Origin: Ochrobactrum sp. Marseille-Q0166
Lineage (GTDB): Bacteria; Pseudomonadota; Alphaproteobacteria; Rhizobiales; Rhizobiaceae
Reading direction: 5' to 3'
DNA: 64,000 bases
NCBI RefSeq assembly: GCF_014397025.1
Contig: NZ_JACJUO010000001.1
Span: 1 to 64,000, forward strand
How positions within the stretch are numbered: the stretch's first letter is position 1; each line of letters starts with the position of its first letter. The notes under the pieces were generated by a model. The model searched no databases. It saw only the letters and a list, made by a program, of their open reading frames with translations, and was not told the DNA's origin. The translations under genes and the position numbers were made by a program. Shown piece after piece: positions 1-9,252 of this stretch.

Positions 1-845
1 TAAACGTCGGCGCGCACGTTCTGCTTCTGCGAGCCGAGGCCTTCGATGCCGAGTTCGACAACGTCGCCAGCCTTGAGATAACGCGGTGGTTTCATGCCCA
101 TGCCAACGCCCGGAGGCGTGCCGGTGGAGATGATATCGCCCGGCTGCAATGACATGAATTGCGAGAGGTAAGAAACCAGATGACGAACGCCATAGACCAT
201 GGTCTTGGTCGAGCCATCCTGCATGGTTTCGCCATTGACCTTGAGCCACATTTTGAGATCCTGCGGATCAGCAACTTCGTCCTTCGTCACCAGCCATGGG
301 CCGGTCGGGCCGAATGTGTCGCAAGACTTGCCCTTGGTCCACTGGCCGGCACGTTCGATCTGGAAAGCGCGTTCTGAGACGTCATGCAGCGTGCAATAGC
401 CAGCAACATAATCAAGCGCGTCCTCTTCCGAGACGTATTTTGCGGTCTTGCCGATAACGATGCCGAGTTCGACTTCCCAGTCGGTCTTTTCAGAGCCGCG
501 CGGGATCAGCAGATCATCATTCGGGCCGACGATGGCCGAGGTGGCCTTCATGAAGATGACCGGCTCCGGTGGCACAGCCATGCCGGATTCTGCTGCGTGA
601 TCGGCATAGTTGAGGCCGATGCAGATGAATTTACCAGTACCTGCAACGCATGGGCCAAGGCGTGGATTGCCTTCGACCTTTGGCAGCGCATTGACATCCA
701 GCGAACCGAGCTTGGCGAGTGCTTCAGGGCTGAGAACGGCACCCGACAGATCGCTGACATGGGCAGACAGATCACGGATATTGCCGTCGGCATCGAGAAG
801 GCCCGGCTTTTCCTGACCGGTTTCGCCATAGCGAAGAAATTTCAT
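1..845 (-). CDS. Fumarylacetoacetate hydrolase (FAH) family protein, 3' end at window edge
   Basis: Reads from ATG at 845 to the window edge. All 281 codons are open and the next codon begins TA, so the stop may be cut by the boundary. The FAH fold signature is seen as ICIGLNYADHAAESG near residues 74-88, the acidic metal ligands in WEVELG (E124, E126) and HDVSER (D155). In deoxy-sugar pathways this family hydrolyses 2,4-diketo-3-deoxy acids to pyruvate and a C3 acid. It is the last gene of the minus-strand sugar-acid operon, about 190 bases after the SDR gene with a repeat element between. The exact substrate (L-fuconate or L-rhamnonate derived) is inferred from context only; ureidoglycolate lyase-like activity is the alternative. 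Confidence 0.88.
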   Translation of the reverse strand, partial: MKFLRYGETGQEKPGLLDADGNIRDLSAHVSDLSGAVLSPEALAKLGSLDVNALPKVEGNPRLGPCVAGTGKFICIGLNYADHAAESGMAVPPEPVIFMKATSAIVGPNDDLLIPRGSEKTDWEVELGIVIGKTAKYVSEEDALDYVAGYCTLHDVSERAFQIERAGQWTKGKSCDTFGPTGPWLVTKDEVADPQDLKMWLKVNGETMQDGSTKTMVYGVRHLVSYLSQFMSLQPGDIISTGTPPGVGMGMKPPRYLKAGDVVELGIEGLGSQKQNVRADV

Positions 846-916
846 GAGTTTACTCCTTGTGGGGATGCTGAATTGGTAACGATGGGGCGAATGAGGGTGG
901 TTGAGATTCTGGTTAT

Positions 917-1014
917 GGCGTGCCGAAAATGGTGTTTTTCGAGAACCGGAGCGGAGTGTACTTAAAGGTACATGAGCCTAGGCAAGCGAAGAAGAATACC
1001 GTTTGCAGGCCGCC
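917..1014. repeat. Palindromic intergenic repeat, Bru-RS-like
   Basis: The gap between the FAH and SDR genes holds a mosaic of imperfect dyads: AAAATGGT near 927 mirrored by ACCGTTT near 998, a central TGTAC/GTACA dyad at 957-972, and GC-rich ends. From memory this resembles the short palindromic repeats found between Brucella and Ochrobactrum genes. Only one copy of this type was seen in the window, so family membership rests on that resemblance. Confidence 0.5.
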
Positions 1015-1035
1015 AGAGCCTGAATATCCACTACC

Positions 1036-1776
1036 CTAGATCGTCCAGCCACCGTCGATATTGTATGCCTGACCGGTCGTATAAGTTGCACCTGCGAGAT
1101 AGACCGCGAGGTCGGCAATTTCTTCCGGCTGACCGATACGGCCAATTGGCTGACGCGCGATGAAGGCTGCACGCTGCTCTTCATAATCGCCCTGCGCGCG
1201 CAGACGGTCCTGCAGCGACGGGCTTTCAACCGTACCCGGGCAGATGGCGTTGCAGCGGATGCCTTTGGCAACATAATCGGCAGCAACCGCCTTGGTCAGA
1301 CCGATGACAGCCGCCTTGGTGACGCCATAGGCGAAACGGTTCGGCACGCCCTTCACGCTCGATGCAACGGAAGCCATGTTGACGATGGAGCCGTCCTTGC
1401 GCTCCAGCATGCCCGGCAGCACAGCGCGGATGGTGCGGATCATTGCCTTGACGTTGAGATTGACGGCGAAGTCGAGGTCTTCGTCCTTCATTTCGAGGAT
1501 GGAACCACCATGAACGACGCCTGCGCAGTTGAACAGGATATCCACCTTGCCGATTTCGGCTACAAGTGCATTCACTTCCGCCTCATCAAGCACGTTGAGC
1601 TTGCGAGTGATGATACCCGAAACGCCTTCGAGTTCCTTCAGCGCTGCTTCGTTGATGTCGGTCGCATAGACCTTGGCACCTGCTTCTGCAAAAGCCAGTG
1701 CACTTGCACGGCCAATGCCCTGAGCGGCCGCCGTCACCAGTGCGGTTTTTCCATCAAATCGTATCGTCATAGTCAT
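1036..1776 (-). CDS. SDR-family dehydrogenase (2-keto-3-deoxy-acid dehydrogenase type)
   Basis: A 246-residue classical short-chain dehydrogenase. The nucleotide motif AAAQGIGRA is at 17-25, NCAG near 83-86, a serine at 136, and the catalytic Y150-x3-K154. Aspartate 40 at the end of the second strand favours NAD over NADP. The start ATG overlaps the stop of the MaoC gene by four bases (ATGA), so the two are translationally coupled. With the FAH hydrolase downstream and the dehydratase upstream it fits a 2-keto-3-deoxy-L-fuconate (or rhamnonate) 4-dehydrogenase. That specificity is inferred; SDR substrate cannot be read from sequence. Confidence 0.9.
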   Translation of the reverse strand: MTMTIRFDGKTALVTAAAQGIGRASALAFAEAGAKVYATDINEAALKELEGVSGIITRKLNVLDEAEVNALVAEIGKVDILFNCAGVVHGGSILEMKDEDLDFAVNLNVKAMIRTIRAVLPGMLERKDGSIVNMASVASSVKGVPNRFAYGVTKAAVIGLTKAVAADYVAKGIRCNAICPGTVESPSLQDRLRAQGDYEEQRAAFIARQPIGRIGQPEEIADLAVYLAGATYTTGQAYNIDGGWTI

Positions 1777-2219
1777 GCCTTCCGTTCAACAAGCAGGATG
1801 TGGTCGCAAGCCAGCACCACTTCGTCCCGCTGATTAAGCACTTCGCACCGCTCCGTAACGCGGCCCAGATTTGTCCGTTTCGGGTCGTCTTCTTTTGCGC
1901 TGATCGTCACGCGCGCGCGGATCGTATCGCCGATATGCACCGGACGCACGAACCGAAGGCGGTCATAGCCGTAGGAAAACGCAACAGGGTTAATCAGCGT
2001 TGCCGTGAGGCCGACGCCGATTGCAAAGATCATCGTGCCATGTGCAATACGCTGACCACCCGGCAGGGTTTTTGCAAATTCCGCATCCATGTGGTGCGGA
2101 AAAAAATCACCCGTATGACCGGCGTGAACCACGAAATCCGTTTCAGTGATCGTGCGGCCATAGGTTATGCGCTGGTGGCCCAGCTCATAGTCTTCAAAAT
2201 AGATCGCCTGTTCAGACAT
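1773..2219 (-). CDS. MaoC-like (hot-dog fold) dehydratase
   Basis: 148 residues from ATG 2219, which follows a GGAG motif by eight bases. The upstream gene stops at 2222-2224, just before this start. The hydratase-2 signature region is seen as [17 protein letters not shown] near residues 30-46, followed by GTMIFAIGV. MaoC proteins hydrate or dehydrate enoyl-CoA thioesters. No acyl-CoA step is known in the usual FAH-type deoxy-sugar route, so its presence inside this operon is odd. It may pair with the CoA-transferase encoded at 12115-13272. Function is otherwise unassigned. Confidence 0.85.
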   Translation of the reverse strand: MSEQAIYFEDYELGHQRITYGRTITETDFVVHAGHTGDFFPHHMDAEFAKTLPGGQRIAHGTMIFAIGVGLTATLINPVAFSYGYDRLRFVRPVHIGDTIRARVTISAKEDDPKRTNLGRVTERCEVLNQRDEVVLACDHILLVERKA

Positions 2220-2221
2220 GA

Positions 2222-3301
2222 TCAAAACTCCGGTTTTGCAGCAAGCGGCATGGCGGGCGCAGCGCTCGACTGATAAGCGGCTTCAACCAGCGCCATGGTG
2301 TGCCATGCATCTTCGACCGAGCCGATCAGCTCTGCATCTTCACAGCAAGCGAAACGCTGCAATTGCGCCATGCGGTTTAAGAATGCGTCCGGGAACCAAG
2401 CGCCTTCAAGCGCGATCTGCACCCAATCGTCCCCGCCCTTTGGCTTGATCCAAAGCTCGTCCGGTTCGCCGCGTGGATAGTCGAGATTGACGCCGAGTTT
2501 CACATAGGCAGCCCCTTCGGTGCCGCAAATGCGGAACTCGCAGGCCTGAAACTTGCGGCCAAAATCATGGTCGTGATTGATCGACAGTGCACAACGCACG
2601 CGGTTGCCATAATCGAGGATTGCGGCCGTGCGGGTCTGTGCGACTTCATGGTTCGGATGGCCAATGGTCTTGGCGTGAACGCCTTGCGGATTGCCGAGCA
2701 GACCACGCACGAAATCGAGATAATGGATCGAATGCATGGCGATCTCGATACGCGGCAGACCTTTCAGGAACGGCCACAGACCCCAAGGGGTTGCCAGCGC
2801 CAGCCATGCGTCGAAATCCACCACTTCGCCAAGCAAGCCTTTATCGACGGCGTCGTAAAGTGCCAACATCATCGGCGCGAAACGCAGCTGGAAATTCACG
2901 GCAGCTTTCAGATTGCGTGCACGGCAGACTTTCAGTATTTCTGTCGCGGCTGCCAAATCGCTGCCCATCGGCTTCTGGATCAGAACAGCAGCGCCTTCGG
3001 GCAATTTCGACAGGATCGAAGCATGGGCTGAGGGCGGTGTCGCCAGATCGAAGATCGGGTCTTCAACGGCAAGTGCCTCTTGCAAGTTTGCGAAAGCTTT
3101 CACGCCCCATTGAACAGCAAGCGCTGAAGCCTTGTCCAGATTGGGGTCGAAAATGCCTGCAACCGGAAAGCCGCCCTGCTTATAGGCTGGCAGATGCGCA
3201 TCGCCGACAATGCTGCCCGCGCCGAAGATAACAATCGGCTTTGGCTGCGTGGGCTTCGCCCACCATTGGCGCAGGCTTTTCGGATCGAAAGCTTCAGTCA
3301 T
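2222..3301 (-). CDS. Gfo/Idh/MocA family oxidoreductase
   Basis: 359 residues. An N-terminal Rossmann motif, [18 protein letters not shown], lies near residues 24-41. The family EKP motif appears as QKPMG near residue 110 and retains the catalytic lysine; the C-terminal half is the alpha/beta substrate domain. The gene overlaps the mutarotase gene by eight bases and its GGAGG ribosome site lies inside that gene. Enzymes of this family oxidise or epimerise sugars and inositols with NAD(P). Here it could be the first oxidation step of the imported sugar, since no other sugar dehydrogenase is present in the operon. That role is inferred. Confidence 0.88.
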   Translation of the reverse strand: MTEAFDPKSLRQWWAKPTQPKPIVIFGAGSIVGDAHLPAYKQGGFPVAGIFDPNLDKASALAVQWGVKAFANLQEALAVEDPIFDLATPPSAHASILSKLPEGAAVLIQKPMGSDLAAATEILKVCRARNLKAAVNFQLRFAPMMLALYDAVDKGLLGEVVDFDAWLALATPWGLWPFLKGLPRIEIAMHSIHYLDFVRGLLGNPQGVHAKTIGHPNHEVAQTRTAAILDYGNRVRCALSINHDHDFGRKFQACEFRICGTEGAAYVKLGVNLDYPRGEPDELWIKPKGGDDWVQIALEGAWFPDAFLNRMAQLQRFACCEDAELIGSVEDAWHTMALVEAAYQSSAAPAMPLAAKPEF

Positions 3302-3626
3302 GATGGAAAACCTCCTCCATCATGGCCCACCACTCACCCTCTTTACGGGTTTCAAATGGCTTCTGGCAAGGCATACAGACTGACCACCATTCCTGATTTT
3401 TAGGATTATCGGCCATCTTCTTCATGTCAGCTCCAAAGTCCGTGCCGACATATTCCCATGTGCCAAACAGCAGGTTTTCAGGCTCTTTGAGAAAGATCGT
3501 GTAATTGGTGATGTTGCACTCGGAAATGAGCGCAAGAATCTCCGGCCACACGCTCGCGTGCAGCTTCTTATATTCTGCGATCTTCTCAGGCTTCAGCCCG
3601 ATCACCATGCCCATTCTTTGAACCAT
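3294..3626 (-). CDS. L-rhamnose mutarotase family protein (DUF718)
   Basis: 110 residues, the normal length for the family. Conserved features are EYKKLHASVWPE at 19-30, NYTIFL, and the NQEWW motif near residue 77 with a C-terminal tryptophan-rich pocket. The family interconverts anomers of L-rhamnose or similar 6-deoxy sugars. The start overlaps the dehydratase stop (TAATG). Its presence supports a 6-deoxy-L-sugar such as rhamnose or fucose as the substrate of the locus. It resembles RhaM, but without an accompanying rhamnose isomerase/kinase set I do not assign the symbol. Confidence 0.88.
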   Translation of the reverse strand: MVQRMGMVIGLKPEKIAEYKKLHASVWPEILALISECNITNYTIFLKEPENLLFGTWEYVGTDFGADMKKMADNPKNQEWWSVCMPCQKPFETRKEGEWWAMMEEVFHHD

Positions 3627-4741
3627 TACGACCTCACGATCTCGCGCGTGAATTCAGCGATGGAACGGGCGCGCACGGCATCCCAATCCCACGCAATACC
3701 AATGCCCGGTTCCGATGGTGCAATGGCGTGGCCATCACGAATTTCCATTCCCTTGGTGGTCAGATCATCAAGCTGCGGAATATATTCGACATAGCGCCCG
3801 TTCTGCACGGCACAGGTGAGGCTGACATGCAGTTCCATCAGGAAATGCGGGCAAACCGGAATGTCGAAGGCTTCCGCAGCGTGCGCCACTTTCAGCCATG
3901 GCGTGATGCCGCCGATACGCGCCACATCGACCTGCACGATAGAGCAAGCGCCCTTCTGCATATATTCGCGGAAATGGCGGATCGAATAGATCGATTCACC
4001 CACTGCAATCGGCGTCGGGGTGGAACGGGTCAGGCGGATATGGCCGTCGAGATCATCCGCCGGAAGCGGTTCTTCGATCCACGCCAAATCAAGCTCTTTC
4101 AGGCGCTCGGCACGACGGATTGCTTCGTCCACGCTAAAGCCCTGATTGCAGTCGGTCATGATTTCAAAGCCGTCACCTACGGCTGCACGAACAGCTGAAA
4201 GGCGCGCATAATCTTCCGAACCATGTGGCTTGCCGATCTTTGCCTTCGACCCGGAGAACCCCTTGGCCTTGGCAGCTAGCGCGTCCTCGACCAACGCTTC
4301 TTTCTCGATATGCAGCCAGCCGCCTTCGGTCGTGTAAAGCGGGCACCGGTCCTTGGCACCACCTGCAAGTTTCCATAGAGGCAGGTTTTGTTTTTTCGCA
4401 CGCAAATCCCAGAGGGCTGTATCGATTGCGGCAAGCGCTAAGGCCGTAATCGCACCAATGGTTGTGGCGTGGGTCGCAAATTCGAGCTTACGCCAGATCG
4501 CCTCAATGCAATCTGCATCCTCATTGATAATCAGCGGCACGAGATGGTCGCTCAACAGGCGCATGACGGACGAGCCACCAGTGCCGATGGTATAGCTATA
4601 GCCCGTACCCACCGCACCATCACTGTCGGTGATGGTGACGATTGGCGTTTCCTGACTGACGAAGCTCTGGATCGCATCGGTACGCTTGACCTTCGGTGGA
4701 AGGTCGACCATGCGCAGTTCCACTTTTTCAATCCTTGCCAT
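3626..4741 (-). CDS. Mandelate racemase/muconate lactonizing family acid-sugar dehydratase
   Basis: 371 residues of the enolase superfamily, mandelate racemase subgroup. The catalytic K166-x-K168 pair, D197-x-N199, E223 or E224 (WIEEPL), E249 (VGES) and H299 (CPHF) are all present, so it should be active. Such enzymes dehydrate aldonates to 2-keto-3-deoxy acids. In this operon it most likely acts on L-fuconate, L-rhamnonate or a related 6-deoxy aldonate. It lies two bases downstream of the transporter ATPase gene. Substrate is inferred from neighbours. Confidence 0.9.
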   Translation of the reverse strand: MARIEKVELRMVDLPPKVKRTDAIQSFVSQETPIVTITDSDGAVGTGYSYTIGTGGSSVMRLLSDHLVPLIINEDADCIEAIWRKLEFATHATTIGAITALALAAIDTALWDLRAKKQNLPLWKLAGGAKDRCPLYTTEGGWLHIEKEALVEDALAAKAKGFSGSKAKIGKPHGSEDYARLSAVRAAVGDGFEIMTDCNQGFSVDEAIRRAERLKELDLAWIEEPLPADDLDGHIRLTRSTPTPIAVGESIYSIRHFREYMQKGACSIVQVDVARIGGITPWLKVAHAAEAFDIPVCPHFLMELHVSLTCAVQNGRYVEYIPQLDDLTTKGMEIRDGHAIAPSEPGIGIAWDWDAVRARSIAEFTREIVRS

Positions 4742-4743
4742 AT

Positions 4744-5841
4744 CTACACCGCCAGACTTTTACCGCTCACCGCATCAAACAGATGCGCCTGCGAGAGATC
4801 AAAATGCATGGAGATCGCTTCACCGGATTGAAGCTGACGCGGGTTGAGCATCCGTGCCACCCATTCCTTGCCGGCAAATTCGACAAAGACCAGCGTTTCA
4901 TTGCCGAGCGGCTCGGTGATCGAAACAGTCATAACCTGCTCATGCGATGTACCGGCATCACCCGAAGACAGGCCGTGGCCGGTCGGAAAAAGATCATCTG
5001 GACGCAGGCCGAATGTGACCTTCGCGCCATCCGTGACCTTTGCTTTGAACTGTGCAGGAACTGGCAGACGGTCGCCATTGGCAAAGACCAGTTCCGAACC
5101 CTGCACCGTTGCCTCAGCCATATTCATCGGCGGCGAGCCAATGAAGCCAGCGACAAACTGCGTTGCCGGACGTTTGAACACTTCATCCGGTGTTCCGACC
5201 TGTTCAATATGGCCATCGCGCATGATGACAATACGGTCGGCCAGCGTCATGGCCTCGACCTGATCGTGTGTTACATAAACAACGGTGGACTGCACCTTGG
5301 CATGGAGTTTCTTGATCTCGGTGCGCATCTGCGTGCGTAGCTTCGCATCGAGGTTGGAAAGCGGCTCATCAAACAGAAACACTTCCGGGTTGCGCACAAT
5401 AGCGCGGCCCATGGCAACGCGCTGGCGCTGACCGCCCGAAAGCTGTGCCGGACGACGTTCCATCAGTGCTTCAAGGCCAAGAATGCTTGATGCTTCATTG
5501 ACGCGGCGGTCGATTTCCGCCTGTGGCTGCTTGGCAATTTTGAGCGAGAAGCCCATATTCTCACGCACCGACATATGCGGATACAGCGCATAGGACTGGA
5601 ACACCATGGAGATATTGCGATCGCGCGGCGGCAAATCGTTGACTTGCTTGCCGCCGATTTCGAGCGCGCCGTCGGAAATGCTCTCTAAACCTGCGATCAT
5701 GCGCAGCGTCGTGGACTTGCCACAACCCGAAGGACCAACAAGCGCTACAAATTCCTTGTCGGCGATTTCAAGATTGATGCCATGCACCACTTCGACAGAG
5801 CCATAACGTTTGACGAGATTTTTAATGGAAAGCTGAGCCAT
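4744..5841 (-). CDS. ABC sugar transporter ATP-binding protein (UgpC/MalK type)
   Basis: 365 residues with Walker A GPSGCGKSTT near 38-47, Q-loop MVFQSYALYPH, signature LSGGQRQR, Walker B VFLFDEPLSNLD and the switch histidine in VYVTHDQ. The C-terminal 120 residues form the TOBE/regulatory domain typical of CUT1 sugar importers. It energises the two permeases encoded just upstream and is followed directly by the catabolic genes, so uptake and breakdown are co-expressed. Confidence 0.95.
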   Translation of the reverse strand: MAQLSIKNLVKRYGSVEVVHGINLEIADKEFVALVGPSGCGKSTTLRMIAGLESISDGALEIGGKQVNDLPPRDRNISMVFQSYALYPHMSVRENMGFSLKIAKQPQAEIDRRVNEASSILGLEALMERRPAQLSGGQRQRVAMGRAIVRNPEVFLFDEPLSNLDAKLRTQMRTEIKKLHAKVQSTVVYVTHDQVEAMTLADRIVIMRDGHIEQVGTPDEVFKRPATQFVAGFIGSPPMNMAEATVQGSELVFANGDRLPVPAQFKAKVTDGAKVTFGLRPDDLFPTGHGLSSGDAGTSHEQVMTVSITEPLGNETLVFVEFAGKEWVARMLNPRQLQSGEAISMHFDLSQAHLFDAVSGKSLAV

Positions 5842-5847
5842 TTTATA

Positions 5848-6726
5848 TCAACCTTTAACCGCGCCGAACGTCAGACCAGCAACAAGATGCTTCTGAACGA
5901 TGAATGTGAGGGTCAGCGCCGGGATAATCATCACAACCGCCAGCGCGCACATGCCACGCCAGTCGATGGTGAATTCAGCGGTGTAATCGAGAAGACCGAC
6001 AGGAAGGGTCTTGGAGTTGACGGAACGGGTGAGCTGGGAAGCCAGCGCATATTCATTCCAAGAGGTGAGAAAGGCGAAGATCCCTGCGGTCGCAATCCCG
6101 GGACCAGCCAGCGGAAACTCCACCTGCCAAAAAGCCTGCCAGCGGGTGCAACCATCAATCTGGGCTGCTTCCGCCAAGTCCTTCGGCACCTGACGGAAGA
6201 AGCCGTCGATCAACCAGATCGTGAAAGGCACATTGAGCGCCACATAGGTGATGATCAGGCCGAAATGCGTGTCGATGATGCCAATGCGCGAATAGAGCAT
6301 GAACAATGGTAGCGAAAGCGCAATGCCCGGCACCGAACGCGTCAGCATCAGGCCGAGAAAGGTCGTCGACTTGCCCCAGAAGCGGAAACGCGCAAAGGCA
6401 TAGCCACCCGAAACGCCGACGATCAACGCGATGACGGTCGATGTAACCGAGATAATCAGCGAGTTGCGGAAATAATCCCAGACCGGAATGCCGCCACCAC
6501 CCGCGCCTGAGAACATCGCATAATAAGCATCAAGCGTGATTTCCTGCGGAATCCAGACCGGCGGTTTTGCCATAATTTCAACCGGCGGACGCAGCGAGGA
6601 CAGCACGATCCACAGACCGGGCAGGCAGATGATCGTCATCGCGAGAAACAGGCCGATGAGGTACGCGACTTTCTTGACGCGGCGCAGCAGGCGATGCTGA
6701 TCATTAGAGAGGGTTTTGGAAGCCAT
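5848..6726 (-). CDS. Carbohydrate ABC transporter permease (MalG type)
   Basis: 292 residues from ATG 6726, preceded by a GGAG site at good spacing and positioned just past the upstream permease stop. There are six predicted membrane segments, the first near residues 23-45. The EAA loop AEAAQIDGCTRWQAFWQVEFPLAGPG is near residues 195-220. It forms the inner-membrane channel with the companion permease and contacts the ATPase. The substrate is probably the same 6-deoxy sugar that the downstream enzymes use. Confidence 0.93.
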   Translation of the reverse strand: MASKTLSNDQHRLLRRVKKVAYLIGLFLAMTIICLPGLWIVLSSLRPPVEIMAKPPVWIPQEITLDAYYAMFSGAGGGGIPVWDYFRNSLIISVTSTVIALIVGVSGGYAFARFRFWGKSTTFLGLMLTRSVPGIALSLPLFMLYSRIGIIDTHFGLIITYVALNVPFTIWLIDGFFRQVPKDLAEAAQIDGCTRWQAFWQVEFPLAGPGIATAGIFAFLTSWNEYALASQLTRSVNSKTLPVGLLDYTAEFTIDWRGMCALAVVMIIPALTLTFIVQKHLVAGLTFGAVKG

Positions 6727-6728
6727 GA

Positions 6729-7622
6729 TTACCACTCCGCTCCGATTTGTGCGCGTGCGGCTGCAAGCTTGCGGAAGAACATTACGGTGAAGAGGATCGA
6801 GAGCAGGATCGCGACATAGGCCATGGCATTGGCCAGTCCCATCTGCGCATCCGAATAGGCGGTGCGTCCGACCAGCGTCCAGATCAGCTCGGTTCGGCGT
6901 GCCGGGCCACCATCGGTCATGATTTTCACAATGTCATAGGCGCGCGCCACATCAAGCGAACGAATGGTCATCGCGATGAAGGCAAAGGGCATCAGATAAG
7001 GCCAGATGACATAGCGGAAGGTCTGCCATGGCGTGCAGCCATCAACCCGCGCGGCTTCAACCGGATCCTGCGGCATGGACAGAAGGCCGCCCAGAATGAG
7101 GATCGCGAACACCGAAGTCGACATCCAGACTTCCGCAAGCAAAATCGCGAACAGCGCGAGATTGCCATCGATCAGCCACGGGATAGCCTGATTGGTGATA
7201 CCCAGCGATTGCAGTGCATTGTTCACCAAACCAATATTGTCATTGAACATGAACTTGAACTGGAAGCCGACGAGAACCGGCGAAAACATCATCGGGAACA
7301 TCATCAGCGTACGTAAAACGCGCTGGCCATGGGTAGCCTTGTTGATGAGCAACGCCAGACCGAGGCCGAGCAGCATTTCCAGATTGAGCGCAATGGTCAG
7401 GAAGATCACTGTACGGATGAATGCAGCCCAGAACACCCAATCACCCATAATGCGCTGATAATTGCGCAGACCGATAAAGTTGAACAGACTGTCTGGGCGC
7501 GTCAGCCGGAATGGCGTGAAGCTTGAATAAAGCGAAAGTGCGAGGGGAAACAGAACCACCGCAGCAAGGATGATAAAAGCCGGAAGCAGAAGCAGAACCG
7601 GCGGGGAAATTCGTTTAAAAAT
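6729..7622 (-). CDS. Carbohydrate ABC transporter permease (MalF type); start codon unclear
   Basis: The protein has six membrane segments and an EAA loop, VEAARVDGCTPWQTFRYVIWP, near its C-terminal third. The only standard start is GTG at 7559, giving 276 residues, but this falls inside the first membrane helix. Reading upstream, the frame stays open and encodes a normal permease N-terminus (FKRISPPVLLLLPAF) back to an in-frame TGA at 7650-7652. No ATG, GTG or TTG lies in that stretch. An ATT at 7620-7622 sits just after a GGAAGA ribosome site and would give about 297 residues, the family norm. I therefore extend to 7622, with GTG 7559 as the alternative. Confidence 0.8.
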   Translation of the reverse strand: MFKRISPPVLLLLPAFIILAAVVLFPLALSLYSSFTPFRLTRPDSLFNFIGLRNYQRIMGDWVFWAAFIRTVIFLTIALNLEMLLGLGLALLINKATHGQRVLRTLMMFPMMFSPVLVGFQFKFMFNDNIGLVNNALQSLGITNQAIPWLIDGNLALFAILLAEVWMSTSVFAILILGGLLSMPQDPVEAARVDGCTPWQTFRYVIWPYLMPFAFIAMTIRSLDVARAYDIVKIMTDGGPARRTELIWTLVGRTAYSDAQMGLANAMAYVAILLSILFTVMFFRKLAAARAQIGAEW

Positions 7623-7707
7623 TGTTCTTCCGAAGCGGGAAAACCAGCATCAAGGCGCGCGCATCTTGGCCAAAAAGCTGCTGTGCACTTTTTGGGATGT
7701 GCTTGGA

Positions 7708-7736
7708 ATGACCCGCCCCTGTTCAGAACGGGTCAT
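7708..7736 (-). terminator. Hairpin between binding-protein and permease genes
   Basis: The inverted repeat ATGACCCG (7708-7715) / CGGGTCAT (7729-7736) lies in the 140-base gap after the binding-protein gene. No T-run follows on the minus strand. Hairpins at this place in ABC operons commonly stabilise the binding-protein mRNA or partly terminate it, giving an excess of binding protein over permease. Confidence 0.55.
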
Positions 7737-7766
7737 GAAATCACAGGTTTCAATCAGACGAAGCGC

Positions 7767-9086
7767 TTACAGCTCGCCGGCATCTTCAAGGATCTGCGTC
7801 GCCTTCTTGGCTGCATCATCAAGCGCCTGCTGTGAGGTCTTATCACCCAGAATTGCCGCTTGAAGTTCAGGATAAACAGCGTTGGAAATTTCGATCCAGG
7901 ATGGGGTCTGTGGAACCGGAAAAGCGGTCTTTGCCGTTTCCTGGAATACTTCCAGCACTTCCTTCTTATAAGGATCGGAAGCGGCCTGTTCGATGACATA
8001 ATCCCAGACAGCGGTGCGGGTTGGAAGCGTGCCGGCAGCCGATTCCTGCTTCTGCGAATCCTCGTTGGTCAGGAACCAGATGAGCGAAGCGGCTGCATCT
8101 TTGGTGCCGCAGGATTCAGTCACCGAGAAGCCATGATGACCAGACCAGCCTGTGCGCTTGCCAGCAGAACCTTCCGGAGCAACCACAACGCCGACATTGC
8201 CTGCGACCTTCGAGGACTTTGGATCGTTGAAATAGGTCGCCCAGCCCGGCCAGTCCAGATTGAGCGCAATGGTGCCCGATGCAAAGCCAGCACCCAGCTC
8301 ATCCCAGAGATAGTTGGTTGTGCCTGCAGGAACCGCCTTGTCCTTGTAAAGATTGACGAACCAGTCGAGCGCTCGGACACCGGCTTCAGAATTGAAAGCT
8401 GGCTTGCCTTCGCTGTCGAGATATTCGCCACCTTCAGCGACCAGCATTTCATAGAAGCGGCCATTGATGGCTTCTTCCTTGCCCGCAAACTGCGTACCGT
8501 AGAAATTTGGCGGATCCGCAAAGAACACAGCCTGATCGGACACTTCTTTCCATGTCTTTGGCGGCGCCAGATCGTAGCCGTATTTCTCCTTGAAGGCCGA
8601 CTTCTTCGCATCGTCTTCGTAAAGGCTCTTCTGATAATAAAGTGCCGAAACGTCATACTGCGCACGTGGAAGCATAACCAGCTTGTCATTCAGCGTTGAA
8701 GCTTTAATCACTGATGGAACGAAACCCTGGAGTTCTTCCTTCGGCAGCAAGCTATTAAGATCAGCATAAAGTTCAGGATATTGCGGCGCGAAAGATGAGT
8801 GGTTTGAACCAACGCACCAGTTGATGGAACCCGAAGCAATGTCCGACTTGATTTCCTTATCCAATTCGAAATGGTTCTTCTTGGACAGAATGTTGACCTT
8901 GGCACCGGTCGCTTTTTCCCAATCAGCAATGCGCGAATACAGCGCTTCGTACTGCTGGCCACCAATAAGCTTGGCATTGATGGTAACGCCTTCAAATTTG
9001 CCCGGAAGGTCAGCCGCCCCCGCGGAAACCATGCCAAATGCCAGCAGAGCAGAACCAGCCAGCACTGATGTCGTGAAATTCCTCAT
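7767..9086 (-). CDS. ABC sugar transporter substrate-binding protein
   Basis: 439 residues with an AGGAGG ribosome site and a clear Sec signal peptide; cleavage is likely after AGAA near residue 24. The mature part is a family-1 extracellular binding protein, with segments such as ADWEKATGAKVNIL and LPRAQYDVSALYYQKSLYE. It captures the sugar in the periplasm for the permeases encoded downstream. It is the first gene of the sugar-acid operon and lies divergent to the IclR regulator, with operator-like palindromes in the gap between them. Confidence 0.93.
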   Translation of the reverse strand: MRNFTTSVLAGSALLAFGMVSAGAADLPGKFEGVTINAKLIGGQQYEALYSRIADWEKATGAKVNILSKKNHFELDKEIKSDIASGSINWCVGSNHSSFAPQYPELYADLNSLLPKEELQGFVPSVIKASTLNDKLVMLPRAQYDVSALYYQKSLYEDDAKKSAFKEKYGYDLAPPKTWKEVSDQAVFFADPPNFYGTQFAGKEEAINGRFYEMLVAEGGEYLDSEGKPAFNSEAGVRALDWFVNLYKDKAVPAGTTNYLWDELGAGFASGTIALNLDWPGWATYFNDPKSSKVAGNVGVVVAPEGSAGKRTGWSGHHGFSVTESCGTKDAAASLIWFLTNEDSQKQESAAGTLPTRTAVWDYVIEQAASDPYKKEVLEVFQETAKTAFPVPQTPSWIEISNAVYPELQAAILGDKTSQQALDDAAKKATQILEDAGEL

Positions 9087-9125
9087 GCTTCCTCCTCATG
9101 ACGGACACTCCCATATCCGTAACCG

Positions 9126-9167
9126 ATTGTGAATTTTATATTTATATGCAAACATAATATTCACACA
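9126..9167. promoter_or_regulatory. Two overlapping candidate IclR operators
   Basis: The gap between the divergent binding-protein and IclR genes holds two overlapping 23-base sites, 9126-9148 and 9145-9167. The second reads TATGCAAA, seven bases, TTCACACA. Both resemble the near-perfect palindrome TATGTGAA-N7-TTCACATA at 13300-13322. Seventeen or so of 23 positions agree between 9145-9167 and 13300-13322. Binding by the adjacent IclR protein is inferred. Confidence 0.6.
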
Positions 9168-9252
9168 GGGTCAAGGCGATTTCGATGTGCTCCTGTCTTT
9201 CATCACCGGCGGTATTCGCATATAAATTGAAATATTCATAAGGGGATTGAAC

